DNA of 64,000 bases from contig DAOUJJ010000013.1 in assembly GCA_034422835.1 (NCBI GenBank), positions 1 through 64,000 on the forward strand. The letters are read 5' to 3'. A program made the position numbers and the translations under genes. Source of the stretch: VXMO01 sp034422835 (GTDB lineage: Bacteria > Chloroflexota > Dehalococcoidia > UBA6926). The stretch's first letter is position 1, and every line of letters begins with the position of its first letter. The notes beneath the pieces are model-generated. The model was not told the origin of the DNA and ran no database searches. It saw nothing but the letters and a program-made list of their open reading frames with translations. Positions 25,776-33,866 of this stretch are shown one piece after another.

Positions 25776-26378
25776 TTAGTCGGGTGATCCCGCAGCCGCA
25801 GCCGCCTCCTCGACCTTTTCCTCGGCCGCCGGAGTCTCAGTTGTCTGCTTTGGCGATGCGGCGTTCTTGCGCTTCAGAGGGGCCAGGATCATGCTCATGC
25901 CCCGTCCCTCCAATTGCGGCGCCGTGTCGATGCCCGCTATGTCCTCCACTTGCTCTGATACCTTCTTGAGCAGATTGATCGCCAACTCGGGGTGCGTCGC
26001 CTCCCGGCCTCTGAAGATGACCGAGACCTTGACCTTGTCCCCACCCTCAATCAGCTTGCGTACCGTCCTCGTCTTGAAGTCGATATCATGCTGACCGATC
26101 TTGGGGCGGAGCCGCACCTCGCCGAGTTCCTGCGTGTGCTGTCCCTTGCGGAGCTCCCGCTCCTTCTTGGACTGCTCGTAGCGATACCGACCGTAATCGA
26201 GGATACGGCACACAGGGGGCTGGGCGCCCGGGGCAACCTCAACCAGGTCAAGGCCCCGATCCTGCGCCAGCTGAATGGCGTCTGCCGTTTGCATCACTCC
26301 AACTCGCTCACCGTCGTCGGCCACCACAAGGACTTCCGGCACGGTTATGCGTTGGTTGACGCGGTAATCTCTCGGTAT
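25776..26378 (-). CDS. infC: translation initiation factor IF-3, with AUA start codon
   Basis: IF-3 binds the 30S subunit and checks start-codon pairing. The N-domain core (PEVLVVADDGERVGVM) and the C-domain (EVRLRPKIGQHDIDFKTRTVRKLIEGGDKVKVSVIF) are intact, followed by a low-complexity acidic tail. The first ordinary start (GTG, 26342) would cut off the conserved YRVNQRI stretch. Reading back in frame, this stretch is present and preceded by ATA (26378), with GGGAG five bases upstream and a TAG stop seven codons before it. No ATG, GTG or TTG lies in that interval, so ATA is the likely start, giving 200 residues. Rare starts let IF-3 repress its own synthesis in E. coli (AUU). Confidence 0.9.
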   Translation of the reverse strand: MPRDYRVNQRITVPEVLVVADDGERVGVMQTADAIQLAQDRGLDLVEVAPGAQPPVCRILDYGRYRYEQSKKERELRKGQHTQELGEVRLRPKIGQHDIDFKTRTVRKLIEGGDKVKVSVIFRGREATHPELAINLLKKVSEQVEDIAGIDTAPQLEGRGMSMILAPLKRKNAASPKQTTETPAAEEKVEEAAAAAGSPD

Positions 26379-26425
26379 GTCTACTCCCTCGCTGTGTAGC
26401 TATCAGCCGTATTGCTCAAGCACGT

Positions 26426-26455
26426 ACTCTACAATCCGCCTATTTACCCCGTCAA
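26426..26455 (-). promoter_or_regulatory. promoter of infC-rpmI-rplT
   Basis: On the minus strand TTGACG (26450-26455) and TAGAGT (26426-26431) are separated by 18 bases. This places the transcript start about 40 bases before the infC ribosome binding site. The thrS gene that precedes infC in E. coli is elsewhere in this genome (31.7-33.5 kb), so the operon needs its own promoter. Confidence 0.5.
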
Positions 26456-26490
26456 GAATGACTAAACCGCCAATCCCTCCATCCCTTCCG

Positions 26491-26515
26491 TTCGCCCTGA
26501 GCCTGTCGAAGGGCC
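26491..26515 (+). repeat. intergenic repeat, cctgagcctgtcgaa type
   Basis: A single copy (TTCGCCCTGAGCCTGTCGAA and GGGCC) lies between the infC promoter and the end of the double CoA-transferase gene. Confidence 0.75.
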
Positions 26516-26520
26516 GCGCC

Positions 26521-28917
26521 CTACCTCAGCACCCCGCTCTCCGTGCCCTCCTTAATCTCCTCCTCGGACAGCCCAAGTACTGAACTGTACACATACTCAT
26601 TATCCTCGCCGATCCATGGCGCGCGGTTGGCCGCGGTTGCCTTGGACAGCGAGGGAATCGCCGGCAGCCCGTGGTGCGAGAGCGTTCCCCATGTCGAGTG
26701 CGTCGATTGCACGATGTGTCCACGTTCTCGCAAATGCGGATCGTGGTACAGGTCCTCGCTGTTCATCGCCACGCCCGCCGGCACCCCGACCTTCTGCAGC
26801 ATGTTAAGAAGCTGGTGCGAGGTGAACGCCTGCGCCCACTCACTTATCTCATGGTCGATTTCGTCCCGATTCGCCCGACGGCCCGCTGCATCTGCGAATC
26901 GGGGATCGTCCGCCCAGTGCGGCGCTCCCATCGCCTGTGCCAGCGCGCGCCATTGCTCGTCCGTCTCGCACGCGATGACGATCCACGTGTCCGGGTACAG
27001 GCACGCATACGCCCCGTACGGCGCGTAGTGGGCATTTATCGGCTCGTTATAGCCGACGCTGCCCCAGATGTTCCCGTTAATCGTGTAGTCCAGGATGGCC
27101 GGACCCATCATCGAGCCCTGGCCGTCCACCTGCGCGATTTCGATGAACTGCCCGCGGCCCGTCACGTCGCGGTACTCCAGCGCAGCGGCGGTGGAGAGCG
27201 CCACAAATGCGGCGCCCACGTAGTCCGGTATCACGCCCTTCGCATGGTTCTGCATCGGCGAGTCCGGGTGCCCCCACAGCAAGGACAGTCCCGTCACCGC
27301 CTGCAGGTTGTTCCCGTACGTCACCCAGTTGTTCAGTGGCCCCTCGGAACCCATCCCCGGCATACCGATCTGGATGACCCCCGGGTTGATCTTCGTCAGG
27401 TCGTCGTAGCCAAGACCGAGCCGCTTCATGACCGTCGCGCTGAAGTTATCGACGACAACATCGCTGTCCTTGACCAGTTGGCGGAAAAGGTCCTTGCCGC
27501 CATCGGAACGCAAATCGAGGGTGCAGCTCAGCTTATTGCGGTTCATATCGGGGAACAGCGGGCGCGTCGGCTCACGGTTGGCCTCAAGGCTTTCGGACTC
27601 CACCTTGATGACCTCCGCGCCATAGAAGCCGAGGAACATCGTCCCGATCGGTCCCGCGAATGCCCGCGTGATGTCTGCCACGCGAATGCCGTCCAACAGC
27701 GCGTCGTCGGGCGCTTTGCCGTTCGTCGGCGCAGGGTACGTGTCACGCCGCGGCGCAACCGAATCAATCTCGGCCAGCACCTCATCGCGATGCTGGTCCA
27801 GCAGCGGGGCAGGGCGCGTCTGGTTCCACGGCGTGGCTGACATGATGAACGGCTGTCCCGGCGTTTCATACTCGCCCACGACAGGATGCGTCACCTTCTG
27901 GAACCAGCCCCGCGACCGCATATGGTCGTCCGTTACAAAATCCTCGAACGTGTTGACGGGACAGCAGGCCAGCCCCAGCCGCTGCGCTTCCTCCACGAAC
28001 TCATCGCGGTCGAACTGCTCAACGAACGACTGTATGAGGATCTGCGCCAGGTCCTCATTGTCCGTCCGGTACTGGGACGAGTCCCAGTCATCGCCGGACA
28101 GCACCGCGTCCTCCATCCACTGTCGGGACAGAACGCGCCAATGCCCGGTCATGAAGATCGCGATCTGGACGTACTTGTCATCCTTCGTCCGATAGATATT
28201 CGCGGGGCCGCCGCGCGGCCCCTGGCGCAACACGATCTCGCTCCGCTGGCTGTAGCGCGCAATCGTCCCGACCGTCGCGAACGTCAGCGCCTCTTGCAAT
28301 GAGAGGTCGATGCGCTGGCCGAGCCCTGTCGCCCGCCGATGCCGTACGGCGTTGATCGCCAGGTACGCGCCATGAACTGCCGCAAGCTGCGCCCCGATCT
28401 GGCACGGCAGCACGACGGGCGCGCGCTCGTCGTCGCCCTGGCTCATCATCACGCCGGACATGGCCGAAATCACCGCCTCATTCGCTGTGAACGCGCTGTG
28501 CGGTCCCGTCTGCCCGAACGGCGTGAGCGAAACCGTCACAAGGCCGGAGTTCAACTCCTCAAGACGCGCATCATCAATACCAAGTGAGGCCAACTGCCCC
28601 GGGGGAGTGCATTCGACAAAGATATCCGCCCGCTCGATGAGCTTCTCAAGGGTCTCCCGGCCGCCGGAGTCCTCAACGTCAAGAACGATGCTGCGACGAT
28701 TCAGATTGGCGTTGAGAAAAGGAATGCTGCGCTCGACATCCGCGATGTCGCCCGCGAACGGCGCGTGCATCCGATTCGGATCGCCCCCCGGCGGCTCCAC
28801 CTTGATAACGTCCGCGCCGAGCCCGGCAAGGTACCCCGCGCAATACGCCGCGGGAATCTCCCCAATCTCAACAACCCGCAAATGCCCAAGCGCCGTATCC
28901 GCCCCACCATTAGTCAT
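26521..28917 (-). CDS. double (fused) family III CoA-transferase
   Basis: The 798-residue protein is two CaiB/BaiF-type CoA-transferases in one chain (about 1-395 and 405-798). Each half begins with the typical GA(D/E)VIKVE strand. The catalytic aspartate of the family (near residue 169 in formyl-CoA transferase, pattern D-x-x-x-G/A) is present in the C-terminal half (D565 in IPDYVGAA). By eye it is missing in the N-terminal half, where the matching stretch is PCQIG (171-175). The fused chain thus probably forms an intertwined unit with one active and one structural half. The start at 28917 has GGGGAG seven bases upstream. The substrate acid is unknown. Confidence 0.88.
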   Translation of the reverse strand: MTNGGADTALGHLRVVEIGEIPAAYCAGYLAGLGADVIKVEPPGGDPNRMHAPFAGDIADVERSIPFLNANLNRRSIVLDVEDSGGRETLEKLIERADIFVECTPPGQLASLGIDDARLEELNSGLVTVSLTPFGQTGPHSAFTANEAVISAMSGVMMSQGDDERAPVVLPCQIGAQLAAVHGAYLAINAVRHRRATGLGQRIDLSLQEALTFATVGTIARYSQRSEIVLRQGPRGGPANIYRTKDDKYVQIAIFMTGHWRVLSRQWMEDAVLSGDDWDSSQYRTDNEDLAQILIQSFVEQFDRDEFVEEAQRLGLACCPVNTFEDFVTDDHMRSRGWFQKVTHPVVGEYETPGQPFIMSATPWNQTRPAPLLDQHRDEVLAEIDSVAPRRDTYPAPTNGKAPDDALLDGIRVADITRAFAGPIGTMFLGFYGAEVIKVESESLEANREPTRPLFPDMNRNKLSCTLDLRSDGGKDLFRQLVKDSDVVVDNFSATVMKRLGLGYDDLTKINPGVIQIGMPGMGSEGPLNNWVTYGNNLQAVTGLSLLWGHPDSPMQNHAKGVIPDYVGAAFVALSTAAALEYRDVTGRGQFIEIAQVDGQGSMMGPAILDYTINGNIWGSVGYNEPINAHYAPYGAYACLYPDTWIVIACETDEQWRALAQAMGAPHWADDPRFADAAGRRANRDEIDHEISEWAQAFTSHQLLNMLQKVGVPAGVAMNSEDLYHDPHLRERGHIVQSTHSTWGTLSHHGLPAIPSLSKATAANRAPWIGEDNEYVYSSVLGLSEEEIKEGTESGVLR

Positions 28918-28947
28918 AGCCACACTCCCCACCGATTAGGCGCATTC

Positions 28948-29072
28948 GTCATTCTCGTGCTTGACACGGGAATCCAGAACACCCTCCCCCAATCTGCGAG
29001 TACGATAGGCGTCACACGTTGGCGGGTCAAGGATGAGACACCCCCCATTCACCCTGAGCCTGTCGAAGGGCC
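28948..29072 (+). repeat. palindromic repeats left of vapBC
   Basis: A stem-loop repeat (gtcattctcgtgcttgacacggg, 28948-28980) and a cctgagcctgtcgaa repeat (29048-29072) lie between the CoA-transferase and vapB. The same two families recur, in the same orientation, on the other side of vapBC. Confidence 0.75.
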
Positions 29073-29148
29073 CCATTGCCCAACCATTCCCCCGTCGTTA
29101 TAGTCCAAAGGGTAGACACCAAACGAACCGTCTACCCTGAGGTACCCA

Positions 29149-29442
29149 ATGAGCCTGAACATCAAGAACGAAGAGACCTGCCGACTCGCCGAAGAACTCG
29201 CCACGCTGACCAAGGAGAACAAGACGCAGGCAATCACCATCGCCCTGCGTGAGCGCCTCAAGCGGGAACGGGAGCGGCTTACGGAATTTGACCGATCCCT
29301 GGAAGGTTGGCTTCGCTGGAAAGAGGAACGACGCAAGAAGACTGCCGACATGCACCGCCGGCTTGCGCCGCATCTGCGCCCCACCTCATCCTCACAGGAG
29401 CTTCTCGACTCTCTCTATGGCGAGCACGGCGAACCGAAGTGA
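29149..29442 (+). CDS. vapB: VapB-type antitoxin
   Basis: The 97-residue protein starts SLNIKNEETCRLAEELATLTKENKTQAITIALRERL, a ribbon-helix-helix-like segment of the VapB (PSK transcription factor) antitoxin family. A charged helical middle and a C-terminal segment (SSSQELLDSLYGEHGE) would contact the toxin. Its stop overlaps the vapC GTG start. It normally represses its own operon. Confidence 0.88.
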   Translation: MSLNIKNEETCRLAEELATLTKENKTQAITIALRERLKRERERLTEFDRSLEGWLRWKEERRKKTADMHRRLAPHLRPTSSSQELLDSLYGEHGEPK

Positions 29443-29825
29443 TCGTCGATTCATCTGCAGTCTGCGCCATCCTGCTGAGAGAGACTGATGGCCCCTATTT
29501 TGAAGAAGCGCTATTCCGTGTGGACGGTCTCCGTATGTCTGCGTTCAATGTTCTTGAATCCGCCATCGTGTTGGAAAGTCGGCTGGGCCCGGCAGGCGGC
29601 ACAGAATTCGATGCATTCCTTCAGCGCGAATCCATCGAAATCGTCCCGGTGACGCCTGAACAGGTCACCGTTGCCCGCCGCGCTTGGCGAGAATTCGGCA
29701 AAGGCAACCACCCCGCCGCCCTCAACCTCGGCGACTGCCTCGCCTACGCCCTCTCCCAAATGACCCGCGAACCCCTCCTCTACAAAGGCGCAGACTTCGA
29801 GCAGACGGACGTACGCCCCGCCTAA
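29439..29825 (+). CDS. vapC: VapC PIN-domain toxin
   Basis: The 128-residue PIN RNase starts IVDSSAVCAILL (D4), has NVLESAIVLESR and LNLGDCLAYALS (acidic residues of the metal site), and ends in KGADFEQTDVRPA. The GTG start overlaps the vapB stop as GTGA. It is not similar in detail to the PIN protein at 5464-5868, so the two pairs are independent acquisitions. Confidence 0.88.
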   Translation: MIVDSSAVCAILLRETDGPYFEEALFRVDGLRMSAFNVLESAIVLESRLGPAGGTEFDAFLQRESIEIVPVTPEQVTVARRAWREFGKGNHPAALNLGDCLAYALSQMTREPLLYKGADFEQTDVRPA

Positions 29826-29827
29826 CC

Positions 29828-29973
29828 GCTCACCCTGAGCTTGTCGAAGGGCTCCGCCCGTCATTCCCACGAAAGCGGGAATCCAGAACTCCCTTCCCCG
29901 GTGGGGGGGGAGAGTCAGGGTGAGGGGTAAGCGCCCCACCCATGTCATTCCGAGCGCAGCCGAGGAATCTAAA
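29828..29973 (+). repeat. cluster of palindromic repeats right of vapBC
   Basis: In order: a cctgagcttgtcgaa copy (29828-29857), a stem-loop gtcattcccacgaaagcggg copy (29860-29888), a G-rich stretch near 29895-29925, and a gtcattccgagcgcagccgagg copy (29944-29973). The remaining bases up to 30036 hold no gene. Confidence 0.75.
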
Positions 29974-30036
29974 TTGTCCACCAGCAAATCAACTGCAGGA
30001 GCGGCTCATTTGTAACTCCAATAATTCCAACGAGCT

Positions 30037-31752
30037 TTACTCTTCGCCGCTACAGAGCTTGATTGCCTCCCTATGGATTGCTTCGGCGCGAGCGTGTATG
30101 AATGATTCATAGTCGGATTTGATCTTCGCACCCCGTGCCTCTTCATCAGCTATTTCTGAATACCCCCCAACGCTTAGACTGTCGAACGGTATGATGTGTG
30201 TTTCTAATCGGCTACGAATTTGATCCTCACCAAGAGGTGCACGTTCGGCACGCTCCCGCAGATAGGCCAACGGCTCTTTGGCGGAAATTCTCCGGTTGGT
30301 GTTCCATGTGATTAGGGCACAATTCAGAGCGAGACTGATATCGCCCTCATCGATCAAACCCACATTGTCAAGTAGGGCTTCCGGGAATAGATGATGGTAT
30401 TCCCTTCTAGCAAGCGAATCAGGAGTGGCTGGCGAGTCATCGGCAAAATCTCTGCCTCCAGCTCGTATAGAGACAGCCAGTATCGCCCGAGCCAAGGTAC
30501 TGCGGAGTCGTGGCCATGGAGCCCGTTCCAGTTCCTCAATCTCGGCAATCGGGAATCTGTCGTTGTCCAGTATCGGAATCAAGGCATCAGATTCTCCATC
30601 TACAAGCCTGGCCTTTAGACCACGATGATCTTGGAGTGCAGCAGTAGCGGCCGCGCGGTCGTATCTGTCTGTAAAGAAGGAGCGCCACAAGTATTGACGC
30701 AATAGCAAACGCGCTTCGCCGTGAGCATCTAGGGATTGTGGCATCTGACTCCAGATTGAGGCGATTATCGGCACCACAGCTACCGTAGGCAGACGATCAC
30801 GGTCGTAAATGTGTTCCTCACTCAGAAACCTGATCGCGCCCCCGACACCTCTTTCAATCGATTCCCATTCTCTGGAAAGCCGCCGCATGTCCAACTGTAA
30901 AAAGGAGGCTTCCGTGGGGGGCCGGTTTTCTCTGAGAGCAGCAACTCGGAGAACAAGATCCGAGATATTGACATATCGCTCGGCCTCTGGAACGGCTGAA
31001 CGCAGAGACCCTTCAAGTTCGTGTAGGGATTGTCCTGTTGCCGCCTCCATTTGGGCTACGACAATATCAAATGCAGATAGGCGGACAGAAGTTGTATTCA
31101 TCTTGATGAACACATCAATTGCTTCTCCAGGAGGCGTGCCCACTGGCAATTCTAGGTAGGGTAGATTCGCCTCCCTAAGGGCGTTTCGGTGTATTGCCAA
31201 TTCTCGTTCTAGGGAGCGACTTTCTTCGACAGAACCCGTAGCTAGGTCGCACCAAGTGCCAATTTCGGTAGAATCAACTGCCGGACTAAGAATACGTATT
31301 GGTACTAGTCCTCGTCTCCGCTGTTCCTGAGGCTGATCGGCCCACAGAGGGTACCTCTGGCCCCCTCTGTGCCACCTGCCATAACTTCTAACTAACGATG
31401 GATCGTCCGCATCAGGACGTAGCACAGCGAAATAGGTTCGATTCGCGTAACCGTCGTTGAGTGCCTTCCATATCGCTGTCAATCGTTGTTGGCCGTCCAG
31501 CAGGTTCTCAGTTGTGCGTTCTGTTTGGGGAGGAGCCCCCGCTATAGTGCGGCTTATAAACGGCTGTTTATCTCCTATAGCAAGTACCAGGGCGGCACCG
31601 ATTGGCCGACCACGCAGGATGGTGTCTAGGAGTGTTTCGACATCGCCATGTCCCCAACTTTCCAGCCTTTGAAACCTTGGGAGCGTTAGTTGTCCAGTTC
31701 GAACGCGCCCTAGCCAGTCGGGAAGTCGCCGATTTCTAGCTTCCATTGACAT
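30037..31752 (-). CDS. DUF262/DUF1524 nuclease, GmrSD-like
   Basis: The 571-residue protein has an N-terminal DUF262 domain (about 10-250). It contains LPRFQRLESWGHGDVETLL and the nucleotide-binding motif LLDGQQRLTAIW (84-95). A C-terminal DUF1524 HNH-type region contains EYHHLFPEALL (near 457-467). This is the single-chain arrangement of GmrSD-type, type IV restriction enzymes that cut modified phage DNA. The ATG at 31752 lies seven bases after GGGGAGGGGG and inside the thrS 3' end, overlapping it by 17 bases out of frame. Codon use looks more AT-rich than thrS, consistent with acquisition. Confidence 0.85.
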   Translation of the reverse strand: MSMEARNRRLPDWLGRVRTGQLTLPRFQRLESWGHGDVETLLDTILRGRPIGAALVLAIGDKQPFISRTIAGAPPQTERTTENLLDGQQRLTAIWKALNDGYANRTYFAVLRPDADDPSLVRSYGRWHRGGQRYPLWADQPQEQRRRGLVPIRILSPAVDSTEIGTWCDLATGSVEESRSLERELAIHRNALREANLPYLELPVGTPPGEAIDVFIKMNTTSVRLSAFDIVVAQMEAATGQSLHELEGSLRSAVPEAERYVNISDLVLRVAALRENRPPTEASFLQLDMRRLSREWESIERGVGGAIRFLSEEHIYDRDRLPTVAVVPIIASIWSQMPQSLDAHGEARLLLRQYLWRSFFTDRYDRAAATAALQDHRGLKARLVDGESDALIPILDNDRFPIAEIEELERAPWPRLRSTLARAILAVSIRAGGRDFADDSPATPDSLARREYHHLFPEALLDNVGLIDEGDISLALNCALITWNTNRRISAKEPLAYLRERAERAPLGEDQIRSRLETHIIPFDSLSVGGYSEIADEEARGAKIKSDYESFIHARAEAIHREAIKLCSGEE

Positions 31753-33538
31753 TGTCTGACCCCCTCCCCGCCATCTCCTCCAGCACCCGCTCCATGAACT
31801 CCCCAACGGGCATCGCGCCCAGATTCTCGCTGTTCTCACGGCGACGCACAGCCACCGCACCCGACTCCGCCTCGCGGTCGCCAACGACCAGCATGTAGGG
31901 CACGTGCCTGGTCTGCGCCTCACGGATCTTCGCGTTCATACGCTCATTGCGGTCATCAATCTCAACGCGCAGCCCGACGGCGTGCAGCTGCTCCTGCACC
32001 TGCTGCGCGTAAGGGATATGCCGGTCTGCAATAGGGATAAGCGTCGCCTGCACCGGCGCGAGCCACACCGGGAACGCCCCCGCGTTGTGCTCCAACAGCA
32101 CACCCAAAAACCGCTCCAGCGAGCCGAGGATCGCGCGATGGATCAGCACTGGCCGCTCGCGCGTGTTGTCCTCCGTCACGTATTCAAGGTCGAACCGCTC
32201 CGGCAGATTGAAGTCCAGCTGGAACGTGCTCAACTGCCACTCCCGCCGCAGCGCGTCCTGCGAGAACAGGTCGATTTTCGGCCCGTAGAACGCGCCCTCA
32301 TTGGGTATCTCCTCAAAGTCGACGTCGGCAAGCGTTAGCGCCTCGCGAAGCGCCTGCTCAGCCTGATCCCAGACCTCATCGCTCCCCACGCGTTTCTCCG
32401 GTCGCAGCGACAGCGTATAACGCGGCTCGTTCAGACCGAATGCCTGGTACACGTCCCGCATCATGCGGATCAGCGACGAGAATTCGTCCTGTATTTGGTC
32501 GAGTCGGCAGAAGATGTGGGCGTCGTCCTGCGAGAAGCTCCGTACGCGCGTCAACCCGTGTGTGACGCCGGAGCGTTCATTGCGATGCAGCCGCCCAAAG
32601 TCCGCCATACGCAACGGCAGCGCGCGGTATGAGTGCAGCTGGGATTGGTACACGATGCAGTGGCCGGGGCAGTTCATCGGCTTGACCCCGTACTCGATCT
32701 CATCCGACTGCGTCAGGTACATATTCTCCAGGTAGTTGTCGTAATGCCCCGACTGTTTCCAGAGGTCCGTCAAGAATATCTGCGGCGTGATGACCTCTTG
32801 GTAGCCGTACTTGTCGTACAACTCCCGGATGAAATCGACCATCAGGTTGTAGACCGTCGCGCCCTTTGGCAGGAAGAACGGGCTGGCTGGCGCGATCGGG
32901 TCGAAGAAGAACAGGTCAAGCTCGCGCCCTAGCCGGCGGTGGTCCCGCCGCTCCGCCTCCGCCAACCGCTCCAGGTGCGCGTCAAGCTCCTCTTGTGTTT
33001 CGAACAGCGCCCCGTAGATGCGCTGCAGCTGCGGATTGCTCTCATCGCCGCGCCAATACGCTCCGGCCACCCGCGTCAGCGTGAACGCCCCCGTCTTGTC
33101 CGTCGACTCCGCGTGCGGCCCCTGGCACAGATCCGTGAACTCGCGATGACTGTAGATGGAAACCGTGTCGTCCGTCAGGCTCTCGATGATCTCCACCTTG
33201 AAAGGCTGATCCGCGAACCGCGCAAGTCCCTCGTCGCGCGGCATCTCACTCGCGACGAACGGCGCAGCAGACTTGGCGCTCTCCCGCATCCGCGCCTCGA
33301 TCTCCGGCAGATCGTCCGTGGATAGCGTGCGCGGCAGCAGGAAGTCGTAGTAGAAACCGTCCTCGATGGGCGGCCCGATGCCCAGCTTCGCCTCGGGGAA
33401 CATGGACAGCACGGCCTCCGCCATCATGTGCGCCGCGGAATGCCGCATCCGGATGAGCGTGTCGTTCTCGCCTGCGTAGCGCTCCTCAAGCGCGCTTCCG
33501 TCCGCGAGTGATTCTGCTTCGTGTTCCTGGTGTGACAT
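31736..33538 (-). CDS. thrS: threonyl-tRNA synthetase, without TGS domain
   Basis: The 600-residue ThrRS charges tRNA-Thr. It begins almost directly at the editing domain (HSAAHMMAEAV near 33-43 and CQGPHAESTDKTGAF near 140). It therefore lacks the N-terminal TGS domain of the E. coli enzyme (642 residues). The catalytic core has the motif 2 region RLHRNERSGVTHGLTRVRSF and the anticodon-binding domain starts at VWLAPVQATLIPI. No frame extends upstream, so the absence is real. No T-box leader is visible upstream. The DUF262 nuclease gene starts inside its 3' end. Confidence 0.95.
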   Translation of the reverse strand: MSHQEHEAESLADGSALEERYAGENDTLIRMRHSAAHMMAEAVLSMFPEAKLGIGPPIEDGFYYDFLLPRTLSTDDLPEIEARMRESAKSAAPFVASEMPRDEGLARFADQPFKVEIIESLTDDTVSIYSHREFTDLCQGPHAESTDKTGAFTLTRVAGAYWRGDESNPQLQRIYGALFETQEELDAHLERLAEAERRDHRRLGRELDLFFFDPIAPASPFFLPKGATVYNLMVDFIRELYDKYGYQEVITPQIFLTDLWKQSGHYDNYLENMYLTQSDEIEYGVKPMNCPGHCIVYQSQLHSYRALPLRMADFGRLHRNERSGVTHGLTRVRSFSQDDAHIFCRLDQIQDEFSSLIRMMRDVYQAFGLNEPRYTLSLRPEKRVGSDEVWDQAEQALREALTLADVDFEEIPNEGAFYGPKIDLFSQDALRREWQLSTFQLDFNLPERFDLEYVTEDNTRERPVLIHRAILGSLERFLGVLLEHNAGAFPVWLAPVQATLIPIADRHIPYAQQVQEQLHAVGLRVEIDDRNERMNAKIREAQTRHVPYMLVVGDREAESGAVAVRRRENSENLGAMPVGEFMERVLEEMAGRGSDNVNGS

Positions 33539-33629
33539 GCGACTTCATATCTCCTTGAGCTACTCCTATCTATAATGACGGTTGACGCGCCAAGCGTGAA
33601 AGAGGCGATTCGAGAAAGGCAGGGCCGAG

Positions 33630-33866
33630 ATGGACAAGTTAGGCTCTATGACAACGGACTGGTCACAGTGCCCGCAGGTGGAGCGGGTTCAAGGCAGGTA
33701 CAGTGGTGCGTTGACGTTCCGCAACTCGCGAATGCCTGTGGAAAGCCTTATTTCAAACCTCGCTAGCGGGGCCACCGTGGAGCAATGGGCAGAGTGGTAC
33801 GGGGGTGATCTTGACATGGCCCGCGCCATTCTGGAGTTCCTTGCGGAAGATATGAGCCAGGCATGA
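33630..33866 (+). CDS. DUF433-like small protein
   Basis: The 78-residue product reads WSQCPQVERVQGRYSGAL, then MPVESLISNLASGATVEQWAEWYGGDLDMARAILEFLAEDM. This resembles the DUF433 helix-turn-helix fold often found as an antitoxin. The ATG at 33648 is an alternative start. Its stop overlaps the M42 peptidase start by four bases (ATGA), so the two are translated together. No toxin partner is adjacent, and the function is not known. Confidence 0.65.
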   Translation: MDKLGSMTTDWSQCPQVERVQGRYSGALTFRNSRMPVESLISNLASGATVEQWAEWYGGDLDMARAILEFLAEDMSQA

